From NCBI GenBank assembly GCA_003427395.1, contig BFEA01000121.1, positions 576,690 to 610,773 on the forward strand: DNA of 34,084 nucleotides, written 5' to 3'. Positions 9,890 through 21,358 of this stretch are shown here, piece after piece. The position numbers were made by a program, and so were the translations under genes. The DNA comes from Chara braunii (Eukaryota; Streptophyta; Charophyceae; Charales; Characeae). Position 1 is the first letter of the stretch, and every line of letters starts with the position of its first letter. The notes beneath the pieces are model-generated. The model was not told where the DNA came from, did no database searches, and was given only the letters and a program-made list of their open reading frames with translations.

Positions 9890-11720
9890 ATTTTTGTTGA
9901 CTCGGCGCCGAAGCGAGGTCTAACCCTCGTGGTGATCACTAGCTTAGGTCGGTCCGGTTAGTAGTTGATACCGACCCCCTGATTAGCGGCGACCAATCGA
10001 TACTCGTGTGCTGGGGTTTACACTGGAGTCGGCCTGAGCCTCCTTTTGCAGAGAGTTTGACTGGCTAATGCAGGCCCGATCGTTAGGGGAGTAACAAAAC
10101 AATAGTAGTTTCCACTAAGAATTATTCTCTTAAAAGCTAAACGTTGTCAAAGGTCCCTGATTTAGTCCCTGTTTTCTCTGTAAGTCACAGATATATGAGT
10201 AGCCTCTGCTAGACCCTCTTGGACCAGCCAATAATATCACACTTAAACGGTATCGATGACAACCGACACTAGAGAGCCAAGAGGGACTTAGCTAACACAG
10301 GTGCTGCTAACAATATGATGGCCGAGCTGCGTCCCCTTTGAATGATACTCATTGACAAGGAGAGATCCTGCCAACTCAACACCCCAATTCACTGATGATA
10401 GCCCAGCGTAAATGAAGCTCTTAGTATTGTATGGCGGTCTCCTTGCTTAGATGACTTTTATGGGCTTTAGAGAAAGGTGAACGCAGAAGGGATTTAGAAA
10501 CCAGACCTCTCGATTGACCCTCAACCTTTTGCTCTGAATTCAGTGACCACTATCTCTTTATTAGACTTGTCTGACTGTACTTCTTGGGATAACATGGAGA
10601 GAAGGAAAACAATTCCAGCTCTGACCCGTCATCCCTCGTTCCTTTTTTTTTTTTTTTTTTTTACGTTCTGTCTCACTCTTGCGTTGCACCTTGATAAAAC
10701 TCTTCGTCTCAATCTCCATCAAGAAAAAATTTAGTAAGAAGATAAGCAACCCTTCTCAGAACGAACTTCCCCTTTCTCATCACTTGCAAAAATGGGCGAA
10801 TGAATGGTTACATAACTGCGTTCCACCTAAATGGGGAGCTGCTGTTTTAGCAGGGCGCCTGTGGCCTTAGCGTGCTTTTAAGCCCTTTAACCCACATAAG
10901 TGGAAAGCGCATGACCGTATTGCATTGATTGTTTCTAAGACGAGAGATTTGGGGAAAGTTAGACAAACCCCGTTAAGAAGAAAGGACGAATTTGAAAGCA
11001 CGTACGCAGATCTATAGGGGAGCACCTGGCATAACTTTAGAGGCAAGTTATGGTATGCTTGTCACCTATCATGATATACAAGTTACGCCCTCTTTCCAGC
11101 ATGACATTGTACAGTCAATTTCGACAGTCCTTCGCTAATAATGGTATTCATTCATATGCAATACAATATATCATTTAGCGTACTTTGCATGTGCATCACT
11201 CATGAACAAATCTCTCACTAGAAACATAAGGCACGGCCTAGTGTGACCCTCGCTCACCCGAGACGCGAACGTTTCAAAGAAACGAGGGCACTAAGGCCTC
11301 TATCAGCCACTCTCTGAGGCGTTCTGATCAGAGGGCTTCACCGTAGCATTGGGGCCACGTTTTGTCAACTTAGTATAAAACTAGGTTGAGCATCCTCCTG
11401 AATGACCTTTACCCGCAGAACAGTTCTAGCCTAGTACAACTTTAAGCCACATGCAGAGGAGGGGGAGGAATAAGCACTGCGTTAGCTTTTAGTCTTACAG
11501 TTAGTCTTCATCGAGAAGGGACTTCGCCAAGGGATTGACCGTCTTTCTAAGCATGACTTTATTCTTGCCCATCAAAGAGAGAGTCGTACGGAACCATACG
11601 AGCGAACAGTCTCAAATAAAGTAATCACTTATCTGGCATGACTGAGTGACCAATCATTCGAAGTTGAACTTAGTCTATGATTTTCTCTTTTCTTGATCAA
11701 CAATTCAAGCTTATGGGCAA
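9890..11720. other. No recognised gene
   Basis: AT/GC-balanced sequence with frequent stops in all frames and a 17-base T run near 10645-10661. No domain, tRNA or satellite stood out. It may be LTR or intergenic retroelement sequence. Confidence 0.4.
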
Positions 11721-11779
11721 AGAGGGGTGCTGCAGACGACTGACAATGATGACTGGTGTGAAAGCCCCAAACTCACGGA

Positions 11780-11887
11780 CGATCAGTGCCGATCCCGTAA
11801 ACCTGACCGGCACCGGTTAGTTGAACGTGACCGGTCGTTCATTTGGTGTTTTTTTTATGAACGGTCGTTCACGGTGAACGGGCGTCC
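11780..11887. repeat. GAACGGTCGTTCA dyads at the left edge of the gap
   Basis: The words ACCGGTCGTTCA, TGAACGGTCGTTCA and CGGTGAACGG occur within about 70 bases. Right of the gap, 13185-13265 is likewise rich in GTGAAC and contains GACCGGT and GGTGAACGGGGGT. The vocabulary suggests that one CGTTCA/TGAACG-type repeat straddles the gap. Confidence 0.5.
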
Positions 11888-12763
11888 NNNNNNNNNNNNN
11901 NNNNNNNNNNNNNNNNNNNNNNNNNNNNNNNNNNNNNNNNNNNNNNNNNNNNNNNNNNNNNNNNNNNNNNNNNNNNNNNNNNNNNNNNNNNNNNNNNNNN
12001 NNNNNNNNNNNNNNNNNNNNNNNNNNNNNNNNNNNNNNNNNNNNNNNNNNNNNNNNNNNNNNNNNNNNNNNNNNNNNNNNNNNNNNNNNNNNNNNNNNNN
12101 NNNNNNNNNNNNNNNNNNNNNNNNNNNNNNNNNNNNNNNNNNNNNNNNNNNNNNNNNNNNNNNNNNNNNNNNNNNNNNNNNNNNNNNNNNNNNNNNNNNN
12201 NNNNNNNNNNNNNNNNNNNNNNNNNNNNNNNNNNNNNNNNNNNNNNNNNNNNNNNNNNNNNNNNNNNNNNNNNNNNNNNNNNNNNNNNNNNNNNNNNNNN
12301 NNNNNNNNNNNNNNNNNNNNNNNNNNNNNNNNNNNNNNNNNNNNNNNNNNNNNNNNNNNNNNNNNNNNNNNNNNNNNNNNNNNNNNNNNNNNNNNNNNNN
12401 NNNNNNNNNNNNNNNNNNNNNNNNNNNNNNNNNNNNNNNNNNNNNNNNNNNNNNNNNNNNNNNNNNNNNNNNNNNNNNNNNNNNNNNNNNNNNNNNNNNN
12501 NNNNNNNNNNNNNNNNNNNNNNNNNNNNNNNNNNNNNNNNNNNNNNNNNNNNNNNNNNNNNNNNNNNNNNNNNNNNNNNNNNNNNNNNNNNNNNNNNNNN
12601 NNNNNNNNNNNNNNNNNNNNNNNNNNNNNNNNNNNNNNNNNNNNNNNNNNNNNNNNNNNNNNNNNNNNNNNNNNNNNNNNNNNNNNNNNNNNNNNNNNNN
12701 NNNNNNNNNNNNNNNNNNNNNNNNNNNNNNNNNNNNNNNNNNNNNNNNNNNNNNNNNNNNNNN
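11888..12763. other. Assembly gap (876 Ns)
   Basis: Unresolved sequence. Reading frames spanning it are artefacts. Other single ambiguous bases are at 13142, 15105 and 21593. Confidence 0.99.
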
Positions 12764-12950
12764 GGGGGTGGGGTTGCGGGGCCGGTGGCGGGCCTGCGGG
12801 GTTAGGTGGCGGGGTACCCGGGGCTGGGCGGTGGCGGGGGTCGTCCGGCGGTGGCGGGGTTGAATGGCCCCCCCGGCGGGGGTCCGGGGTCTGCAGCCTC
12901 ACACCGGCTTTGCCCCCGGGGATCCCCGCTCGACAACGCTGGCGTGGTGA
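12764..12950. repeat. Very GC-rich, G-run-rich block
   Basis: Sequence built from GGCGGGG, GGTGGCGGGG and CCCCCCCGGCGGGGG, directly abutting the gap. It has many runs of three or more Gs and is a candidate G-quadruplex region, which may explain why the assembly failed here. Confidence 0.6.
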
Positions 12951-14970
12951 CATTGAAAAAAAAATAAAAATTGAAATGACCTAGAAAATAGCAAACGAAA
13001 ATGCTTATTTTGGCTGGTTGATTTTTTTTTTTTTCTCGTTTTTAATTAAAAAAAATATTATTCGTAAAAAAAAAAATGAAAAAATCATAGGGAGTTACCC
13101 TTCAATGTTCCCCACCCTCCTATTAAAAAAAAAAACATACCNCCCCAACCAAAAAAAAAAAAAAAACTACACCGCTCTCTGTGAACTCCTTGAACTCCCA
13201 TGTTGTGAACGCCGTGAACTCCATGACCGGTCTCCGTCCACAGACCCCGTGAATGGTGAACGGGGGTACGGCACTGCGGACGATCATATGCTAGCACTTA
13301 TTGCATCAGAGTAGTAAGGTCCAATCAATCCTTCCCATCGGAGCCTCGTGCACAGTTCTCAACAAAATTCTCACTCTCCGTTTCATACACCCTCGCTCAT
13401 ATTCTCATACCTAACGCCCCCGATCAACCAGGACTAAGCAAACCCCCTTCAAAGGGTCCGCTTTTACTCCAGACAGAGGATCGGGAACAAGCCATGAGAG
13501 TGACGTTAATCACAAGCTCAACGACCATGTTCCACTGGCATGTCACACCCCTCAGCCTTGGGCCACTCTTTTTACTTCTCTTCCCCAGACACTCTGACAT
13601 GCATTTACTCATTATCGGGCAGGAACCCTGAAATAGGAAGTGACAACAACAACACTAATCGTGTGTACTAATCACACGTGGTCCCAATCATAACTAAAAG
13701 ACAGGGCGATCGATGTCCAAATTTCTTATCATTGCAGCTTCGCCAGAATTCTCATGAACTCTCACCGGAAGACTCACAAATACAAAGCCCTCGGTCCACT
13801 AATGAATTACGAGGCATGACCACCAAGAGTTTCAGGCAATTCTCAAGTTTGTGACCACCCATCGATCAACTTAGAGTCAAGCTCACAGGGCTCACACGGA
13901 TTGCTAGCACCTTTAGGACATCAAATAATGGACTACAGGCAATAGGTAAGTGAAACACTAGCATCAATTGGCAACGGTCACAAACCTACGCTATGCCAAA
14001 GGCCAGCAAAATGACGAGGACGATACCCACAAAACGTCTCGAAAGTAGATTTCTCCAAATTTCGATCCGTTGTACTCAATGCTTTTACCCGAGCCCGCGA
14101 GATGACGTCAACCGCAGAGTTTCGACACAACTTCTTGAAGGTCTAACCTCCCCCCTCTTGCCGCATCGACGCCACTAGTTCCTCCTGTAACTCTCCACCC
14201 AACCACGACCAGTTAGTTCAGAGTTCTCTCACTGCTGTTGATCCCCTCTCAGAGTGGTGCCCTCAAGGGTATTGGCGCCTACCAGTCAATTCTCAGGTGA
14301 TGGTTTCGAAGGCAATTACGTCATCCCGTATTTCGATCAAAACTCACATCTCTCATTCCAATGATGACAAGGCGTCTCGACTCGTTCGCCGCATGCTCGA
14401 GACACTACCTCTCTTGCATACACCACTTACTCGCGTAGCTCTCTGTCTCTTTGGCTCTTCTCTCACTGGTCATGCATCTCTCTCAAGAAATTGCAACGAC
14501 CAATTGTCATGCTGACCACTCGTAGCCAAGCAGGGTCATCTACCATCTGCTCGCCCAAAGAGAGATGAGGTGGTGGTCACCAGCTTTCTCAAACCAGCGC
14601 CTTATCAACTACGACAGATTGAATGTAGAGTGATCCGCTGCACTCAACACTCATGTCTGGTAAGCATCCCTAATCCTCTCTTGGATAATTGTACCCTTCT
14701 CCTTGTCCACCCTCCTTTCGTGTGTTCTCACCTCCTTGACTTCTCCTTACCACACCCAAGATGGCTAACATGTCTTTGCAAGGATTATGCGCAGGTTGTC
14801 CAGGGTGCGTGCAAACTCCTCTTCACACGTGCCCATTCAGGGTGCAGCGAAGGTCACGCGCTCGTACGGGACTGCTGGTCCCACCTATGGACGACCCAAC
14901 GTGAGCTTGTCCCTCCCGCATACGTCCTGGTGCGTGACGTTCTCCTCGCGAGCTTGACCTCTCTTGCCCC
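12951..14970. other. No recognised gene
   Basis: A/T homopolymer blocks (13020-13165) are followed by mixed sequence with short frames only. Nothing with a recognisable domain, tRNA fold or tandem period was seen between 13320 and 14970. Confidence 0.4.
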
Positions 14971-14972
14971 GG

Positions 14973-15743
14973 TCACGTTTGACCCCTGCTTGTGACCTTT
15001 CTTCGTCGCACGCTGAGCTTGACTCTCTCTATAATTGTTTAGTGTTCTCTGTCTTGACTTCCCCGTGAGTTGGCCTTTGGGCCACTTTCCACAGGCTCGG
15101 CAGGNGGGTGGTCCCGCCGCCACTGGTCCGGTCCATGCCAAGACCGGGTCCAAACATCCCGGTCACTCTCCTCACTCTCACCTTCTGTGTCGTTATCTAG
15201 GTGTCGTTGTTCGCTCTCCTCAGTGTTCGTCGACGTCTCTCCCTCCAAGTATGAGACAGTCACCTTTATTTCATTTGTGATCCCCTCTTGTTTGCACCTT
15301 CTCTCTGCCCGGTCCTTGGCTTCAGTAATGGCCGCTTGTAACCCCTGGCCTGCTCTCATTTCCTCCTCTTTTCCCCCTTCCACATTCACTTTCAGCCTGA
15401 CCTTACAATGACTGTAGTCCAGGACGATGGTCACCATCTGGCCTTCTCCTGACATTCGCTCCCACCTCCAGAGGAACTGGAGGTACCTTGGCCTATACCC
15501 ATATAGATCGTTGCTGCGCACCATAGTCGAGCCCTCCTACAGCGCAAGTCGCAAGGCTACCGACTTCCAAAACAGCCCGGATTTAGCACTTAGAACCTGC
15601 GCAAGTAGACGGACTGCCTCACGCTCACTCTGTCGCTCGGCCCACTCACTTCTGCCCACCAGTACTTGGTGTAACGAGCCTGCCCATGTCCCAGTAGCCT
15701 AAGACACATCTCCCTCACTTTTTATAGGATCGCTACTCACCAT
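14973..15743 (-). CDS. Unidentified ORF with in-frame TAG codons (possible retroelement ORF)
   Basis: From ATG 15743 one frame reads as protein for about 235 codons, broken only by TAG at 15701-15699 (codon 15) and 15539-15537 (codon 69). It reaches TAA at 15041-15039, with a further 21 codons to TGA at 14975-14973. The first third is Ser/Glu/Arg-rich. The middle has an aromatic patch (YGYRPRYLQFLWRWERM), then a basic-acidic helical segment (about residues 110-160), and the end is strongly acidic with Glu/Ser/Thr repeats and Trp residues. The N at 15105 falls in the C-terminal part, and another frame is open beyond it, so an indel is possible. The acidic tail and cryptic stops fit a mobile-element protein, but I do not recognise the family. 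Confidence 0.4.
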
Positions 15744-15744
15744 G

Positions 15745-16940
15745 ATCCTCGTGTTCTGAGTGAGGGATCTGGTTCGACTGACATTTAAAACCCTTAATAT
15801 TAATAATTAGAACTTAGGAAAATTAGTAAAAACAAATAAAATAAAATTTAAAGAAGAAAGGAAGATGAGAGACCCCAACGGTCATATTACGAGCAGAACC
15901 CTCGGGCGTCCATCACTATTCCCATCGTTCTTGACATGACATATTTGTTGGTGCAGCGGTCTCATAATGGGATACCAACCGTTCACCTTCTCCCTCTTAA
16001 AACGCGCCATCGAAATTACCCCTAATGGGTACCCGTGTCCAATGGCAAGGAGGGGGCTTATGACCTTCCACGGGGGGTGATAAGCCTCCTACCAACGTGG
16101 CTGCGGGTGCTCCCATTTTGGGGGCTTACAGCACAACACCCAGTGAGACACAACTCTGGAGAGATTGAGAGGTCGATCAGTCGGGGCCGCTCACTTGCAA
16201 CCAGAGTCAGAAAGCAAATCGTTAGTTCCTCGTGAAGTGATAGAAAACGACTACAATAGTAATATCAGTAAAGGAAAAGGACAGGGAAAATGTAACGCCA
16301 TCACCGCCCAAAACCAGCAAATTACTTCAAGTTTAGAGTGGCGGTCTGGATCAGAGTGTACATTGGACGCATGGTACCTCTCGTTTTCCAGTTTTATTTT
16401 CTCTTCTCACTCCCCCTTTTGTTTCCTATCCTTCTTTTACTCAGATAGTGACCGCTATTCATCCCATAACCTGATTTGAGGGCACTCAATGCGTAGCGGA
16501 AAGAACTGCACCGACCCCTTTACCATCGCGTCCCTAGGCGAGCCCGACTGCTACCACGGCCACAGGCAGGTTGTGCTTTGCTGTACAGCAGGGCGCCGAG
16601 CCTACGTGGACCAATGGGAAGTCCAACGGGGCACCCACCGTTTTGTCGGTGGTAGCGTCAACTGCACTGGTCCCACAATGAAGTGCACCCCAGCCGGACC
16701 CGAGATACTGTGAAGGCCTACGAGCGAGCATACGACATCAAGGTTAGGGAACATGCCTTCTGTATGCAATGAAAGTGCGTGAGCAAGCACCAAATATGCA
16801 ACGGAGGTAGACGAGCGGGCGCTTGGTGCGCAATGGAGTCTGAGCTTGGCATACAACGAATGGTCGGGATACCACGCCCTCCAACATAATACCAAACCCC
16901 GGCCCAGAGTCCCCGTTGGGCCCAAAATGCAGCGGTCCAA
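15745..16940. other. No recognised gene
   Basis: Mixed sequence with short frames. TGTAACGCC at 16291 resembles the start of some LTRs, but no paired TG...CA terminus was found. The sequence upstream of 16940 contains TTGGGCCCAAA, a GGGCCC-type element often seen in plant promoters. Confidence 0.35.
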
Positions 16941-16942
16941 CA

Positions 16943-16951
16943 ATATAAAAT
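16943..16951 (+). promoter_or_regulatory. TATA box (TATAAAATA)
   Basis: A consensus plant-type TATA box. A start site about 30 bases downstream would give a 5' leader of roughly 210 bases before the ATG at 17187. The leader is pyrimidine-rich, has CTCTCAG just before the AUG region, and the AUG context is CACCATGC. Confidence 0.5.
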
Positions 16952-17186
16952 AGTGTGAATCAGGAACTCTTTCACTCACTACTAATATAGCCCATTGTAG
17001 AGCTCTCTATCGCAATTTTACTGTAGCCATCAACCTTCGTTTTGTCGTGATATGTAATACACTTTTCTCTCATCCCATCACGTAGTTGTTGTGCGTGGCT
17101 CGCGCAATTGTTCTTTTTTCTCCCTTAATAGTGCGCCCCCTTCGCACTGTTCTCTCAGTTTCAACCTCCATAACCACACGTGCACC

Positions 17187-17651
17187 ATGCCTGAGGCGCG
17201 TCGAGGACAGAGAAGAGGAAGAGGTGGCAGAGGTGGGAAGTCTCCAGAGGAGTCAGCACCACGTGCCGAATGACACATTAGCTCGGAGGAGGAGGAAGAA
17301 GAGAGGTATGGGTGTGGGACCCATTCAAGGGCCTACCCACGCCACTCATTCCCCGGATGGTATGAGATTACTCCATCCCCAATGATGATGGAAAATTACC
17401 GGAAGAAGTATGAGGCGCGCTACGGTGCCCCTAGTACTTCCTCCCCTCCGTATTCCCCTAGAGCATCTACAACGCCCGCGGCAAGCAAGGCGTTAGTGCT
17501 CGTATCTTCGCCCTCTATCCCATGTGTGGCTCCCTCTCTTCCCCAGCTTAATAATTGCATTCTCTGCTGCATTTTCTTTCTTCTCGCTCTATTTCAAATA
17601 AAGTTCATGATTATCTTTCACATCTTGCTTAAGCACGAGGTCCTTCCCTAG
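17187..17651 (+). CDS. RG-rich, acidic and PS-rich ORF (one internal TGA)
   Basis: ATG 17187 has a good context (CACCATGCC). The N-terminus is an Arg/Gly repeat region (RRGQRRGRGGRGG, residues 6-18), of the kind that binds nucleic acid in RGG proteins. A TGA at 17271-17273 (codon 29) interrupts the frame, which then continues with an acidic run of five Glu, an aromatic/Pro segment, MMMENYRKKYEARYG, and a Ser/Pro/Thr-rich stretch. After about 17520 the translation turns hydrophobic and looks non-coding. AATAAA occurs at 17597-17602. Either the 28-residue peptide is the product, or a sequencing error or mutation broke a longer protein. It could also be the 5' end of an LTR-element gag. No family was recognised. 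Confidence 0.4.
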
Positions 17652-17980
17652 AACTTCTGAGTTTTCTTTTTTCTTAACGTCTCCGTCCATTCCATATCTC
17701 ATAGCATCCCTGGCTTAAGAGTTTGAATACCTTGAGGTCAGGGATGCAGGTTCCTTGTGAACCAAACCACTCTGTCGGCCACCAAACGAAATTTAAGAAG
17801 GATTACTTATCTGTTTTCGCATCTGCAATTTGGATTTGACTTTTTACTGTCTGGAAACCTGAATTTCTCTTTTACCTTTTCAGTGGAGAAGTTACCCTGT
17901 TTTCCCACTTCTGATAGTATTTCCAGGGATATTGTTAATCTAGCGTTAACAATGCGGACACTCGTTGTCAGCAGTACCAG

Positions 17981-18172
17981 GGGTAAGCCATACCAAAGCC
18001 TTTTCTTGTTCTTTGGCCCGATTGAGACGTCTTCTGAACTTCTCAAGCAACCGGAGGGGATAGCAAACCCCGTTCTCTTTCTCTGACCTGAGTGAGGCGT
18101 AGCCTCAACTTCTCAGACAAATAAGGAGGGATACCAAACATCGTTCTCTTTCTCTGGTCTGAAAATTTTAGA
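17981..18172. repeat. Minisatellite, about 75-bp period, 2.5 copies
   Basis: Three successive units start near 17981, 18058 and 18128. They share GGGATANCAAAC, CGTTCTCTTTCTCTG, a CTGAGTGAGRCGT-like block and CTCAACTTCTCA. The copies are diverged. Confidence 0.6.
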
Positions 18173-18239
18173 TAGATTTGTTTGATCCCCACAAACCACC
18201 AAACATGATCCCAACATGGAAGTCCCCTAATAAATAATC

Positions 18240-18312
18240 AATGCCAATAACTAAATAAATAAATAAATAAATAAAATAAAAATCCAAAATAAAATAATAA
18301 ATAAAATAACAT
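18240..18312. repeat. (AAATA)n / (AAAT)n microsatellite
   Basis: Imperfect A-rich short tandem repeat (AAATAAATAAAT and variants). A similar AATA tract lies at 29727-29750. Confidence 0.85.
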
Positions 18313-18319
18313 AAACAGT

Positions 18320-19170
18320 TCCTCTCACCTAAGAGTTATTGATTGCCTTGGTTTTGGCTTACCACTGACCCGGAATGAGAGACCTCCCGTCAGTCTGACA
18401 TACCTTATTCGGCCCACCTTAGGCCAAGACCAATCAAACCATTTGTTTTGACGACCCCTTTAAACCTGCCTCTAGGTCAGGACTGCCATACCCACTACTC
18501 GAGTATGGTGACTCTTTGACACTTTCATCAGGACACCCAGACTATAGCGGGTCTGGTCACCCTATGACAGTGGACCTCCTGTCAGTCCAACTGTCCCGTA
18601 CCCGGATTCGACCATGAAGGTCGAGGACCGGCTCACCCACCAGTTTTTGGCCTAGGGCGCAGGCTGCCCCGCCCAGATTTTGAATGTGAGACCCGATCTA
18701 ACCACGGTTTCAGACTCTGGCGGACCTCACTGGATTGCATCCTCCGACTGCGGTAGAGTTCCAGCTGACCCCTTTTGACCTCACAGGCCAGACCCCCGGA
18801 GTCTTAGCCTCAGCCAACTATGGAATTCGACACTCGTGTTGGGGACCTGCTGACCACACCAGATTGCAACCTACTACAATAAGGCTTTGGCTAGCCTCAC
18901 AATCAATGCATCGTTAGGTTAGAGAGAAAAATATCAGGCACAGAGACAGTCAAACAAAACATATCAAACCCACAGTTAGACAGTTCATGCCCCAGATAAT
19001 GAAACAAACATTTCTCAAGAGGTGTCCCTTCGATCTTAAGAGGCACTAAACAACAAGAGCAACAACCGACATTGTACTTCCTAGAGACTTCACTTCGGCC
19101 TCAAGAAATAAAAAGTGTCGATCCCAGATAGGTCCCTTCCCTCATCTGAGACGGAAGATAGGTAACTTAG
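18320..19170. other. No gene; diverged internal repeats
   Basis: The word GACCTCCYGTCAGTC appears at about 18381 and again at about 18571, with related sequence after it, suggesting a diverged repeat of roughly 190 bp. Frames are short. Confidence 0.35.
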
Positions 19171-19171
19171 T

Positions 19172-19360
19172 TAAGAAACACGAAGTTCCCATGCTGACAA
19201 CTCTTTGGTCTAGCAAGCCTAAACCTCTTTATGCCTATCTTCTTGATAGTTCTCTTAGAAATACAACTCAGTCAGAAGACACGAAGTCCTTTTACTCACA
19301 ACTCTCTGGTCAGGTAGAGTTGAACTTCTTTATGGCGATCAGACTTTCTTTTCATCACGA
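19172..19360. repeat. Direct repeat, about 105-bp period, two copies
   Basis: AAGAAACACGAAGTTC at 19172 and CAGAAGACACGAAGTCC at 19277 open two units that share ACAACTCT.TGGTC, AAC.TCTTTATG and a T-rich end. This is typical of sub-repeats in LTR or intergenic retroelement sequence. No gene is visible from here to 19605. Confidence 0.5.
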
Positions 19361-19605
19361 GATTAATGTTGGTTACTCTTTGATATGCCACAACCACGAG
19401 TTTCTCTGGACTCAATTACCACTGCAATTATGTTTTATAACTATTCCCCACTCAGGGATCTGACACTCGTGGATCGACTGTGGCCCAACATTCATGACAC
19501 TTTGATCTCATTGATAGTCACTTATAAAAATCATAGAGTCTGTTCAAATGCGGGAATGAATACAGATCATTCAAAAAATCTTTCTCATGTTTCCTGTGTC
19601 ATAAT

Positions 19606-20910
19606 TTAACATGCTGAAATTTGACATACTTGTGTCTGGGTGACCCGATCTAAGGCGTCCGTCGCATCGTGGAGAGTGTCGTAGCGGTCATGGAGGAATG
19701 TGGTGAAATCCGCGAGAGTGGGATCCTCACCTGCGCGAGTACAATGAGAATAATAGTTCTCCCATACGGAGAACGCGCTGCCTCGCAATTTAGTTGCGAG
19801 CGTGGAGCACCACAACTCCTGACGAGTGTCAGTTAGTGTTAGTGCACGTGTGGCAACCTGCAACCAGTGCGGCATACACATAGTACCATCAAAGTCAGGT
19901 ATGTCCGACATACGCAAAAGGGTGGGACCGTTGTGCTGACGGCGAGGGGAGAGAGGTCGAGGGGCCTACACTGCAGCGACAAATATCGAGGCCGGTGCAG
20001 ACATGAAAGTGGTAGCAGTCTGAGAATCGGGCCTGCTGGTGGACGGTCCAGCAGGCGTGGAGCCAACAACCGCATCCAACTGTGATGAAGTAGCGAGGTA
20101 GTAGGGTAGAGGAGGGGGAGCTGGTCGAGGGAAACGAGCCGACAAGACAGAGGTGGGAGGGGCGGTATAAGAAGAAGAAGGGTGAGCAACCTGTGAAGGG
20201 TGAGGCTGTCTCAAGGATAGAATCTCCACCTGGACCTGCGCCATGGTAGCCTGTAGCATAGCCGCCCGTTGGGTGCTCGGGGTCGGAGGTGGAGGGGGCA
20301 GAGAAAGTACCCTAGCGGGGGGAGGAAGAACTCCAGGTTGTAGTGTCGCAACCGGTGCAGGAAGCTGGGAAGCAGCACCGGGGTGGGTAGTTAAAACTAC
20401 CTGGCCAGATACCGGTATATGGGCGACAACACATGCGGCAGTGGCCGAAGCAGTCGGGGTGGCAGGAGCGGTGGGAGCCAATGGGTGTACCGCAACAGAC
20501 GGTATGGTCTGAGCGGCAGCAACACTCACCACTGCGGAGGGGGAGTGCTGGACCTGGCCCGTAGAGGAGGACGAACCACCACGTTTCCATCTCTGGAGTC
20601 GTGAAGAGCCGGACTCCGAGCCGGTAGGGGATGGGGTCTGAGAGTGGGGGGGAAAGCGATGAGGAGAGCCCTTGAGGTGGTGAACTTCAAAGGTGAGCGT
20701 GTTGACTTGCCTCTCCAAGGGTGCAAGCGCATTAAGTCGCGCGTCCAGAGATGCAAGGAGAGACGCAACAACAACGCGGAGGTTCGTGGGGTCCACAACG
20801 TGTTGTTCCTCGACCGTCGGGTGGGTGGACGCCTGAGAGGTGGACAGCGCCGCGACGAGCTCCTCATTTGTAGCCCTATCCGTGGGCTGTGGAGGAAGAG
20901 AGGTAGACAT
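19606..20910 (-). pseudogene. gag: Ty3/gypsy-type retrotransposon gag, truncated, one in-frame TAG
   Basis: ATG 20910 lies in a strong context (CCCACCATGTC). The frame encodes a Pro/Ser/Thr/Ala-rich N-terminal half with a probable coiled coil at residues 43-80 (LRVVVASLLASLDARLN and on), then a long disordered proline-rich region. After a single TAG at 19968-19966 (codon 315) the same frame enters the capsid-like gag core: DIPDFDG, then W..V..R, L.D..QELW, L.G.AF..WE and F...L..RYD. This is the Retrotrans_gag pattern, which forms the virus-like particle. The frame ends at 19606 at a sharp change of sequence. No zinc knuckle, protease, reverse transcriptase or integrase follows, so this is a 3'-truncated copy. 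Confidence 0.72.
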
Positions 20911-21200
20911 GGTGGGAGGTGGGGGGAGAGAGGGGTTATGGTATGGGGATAGGGGACCACCGGTGAGAGGGAGGGGACCGCGAGAGCGGAGTGGGTAGTC
21001 ATGTATCGGCTCGCCCCGTGACCAGCGGGTCACGCGTGAGATGGTGGCGCGAATCCGGTTGAGGGGAGAGGAGCCGTTCGGGTCCAGGGTGCCCGACGGG
21101 AGGAGGCGGGGGAGTAGGGGGGTTAGGAAAACCCTAAGCCCTAGAAAAACCCTGAGAAAACCCTAACCGGGGTTCAGGTGGTTAGAGGAGGGTAGCAGCG
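20911..21200 (-). promoter_or_regulatory. Leader of the gag element with telo-box motifs
   Basis: Read on the minus strand, the sequence upstream of gag contains TTAGGGTTTTC, AGGGTTTTTC and TTAGGGTTTTCC (21125-21170). These resemble the plant telo box (AAACCCTAA on the other strand), which is common in 5' leaders and proximal promoters of plant genes. A C-rich leader runs to the ATG. No primer-binding site could be assigned with confidence. Confidence 0.45.
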
Positions 21201-21264
21201 ACGTAATCAAGAAAAAAAAATAATAACCATGGAGGGGAAGGGGAGAGAAAAGAAAATAAACAGT

Positions 21265-21269
<5 letters not shown>

Positions 21270-21300
<31 letters not shown>
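21270..21300. repeat. Poly-A tract
   Basis: A run of about 27 A followed by GGAAATAAG. T homopolymers (21345-21358) and further A runs (21608-21625) lie nearby. Confidence 0.85.
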
Positions 21301-21301
<1 letters not shown>

Positions 21302-21358
21302 AATAAGCAAAATGTGAGAAAAGAAAGAATACTTATTTTTTTGGATTTTTTTTTTTTT

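Noticed and set aside
11727-12953. 378-codon frames on both strands
   Set aside because: They consist almost entirely of the N gap; the real flanking codons are too few to support a gene.
14570-14995. 141-codon plus-strand ORF
   Set aside because: Composition is unremarkable with Cys/Leu/Ser from T/C-rich sequence; no motif, and it partly overlaps the antisense ORF region.
16290-16480. LTR starting TGTAACGCC
   Set aside because: No matching CA-ending terminus, second LTR, primer-binding site or polypurine tract could be found.
19966-20952. Plus-strand and other minus-strand frames over the gag gene
   Set aside because: They are shadows of the GC-rich gag frame, which has the gag core motif and a good start context.
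21120-21175. Interstitial telomere
   Set aside because: Only a few irregular TTAGGGTTTT-like words are present, not a tandem TTTAGGG array; a telo-box leader explains them better.
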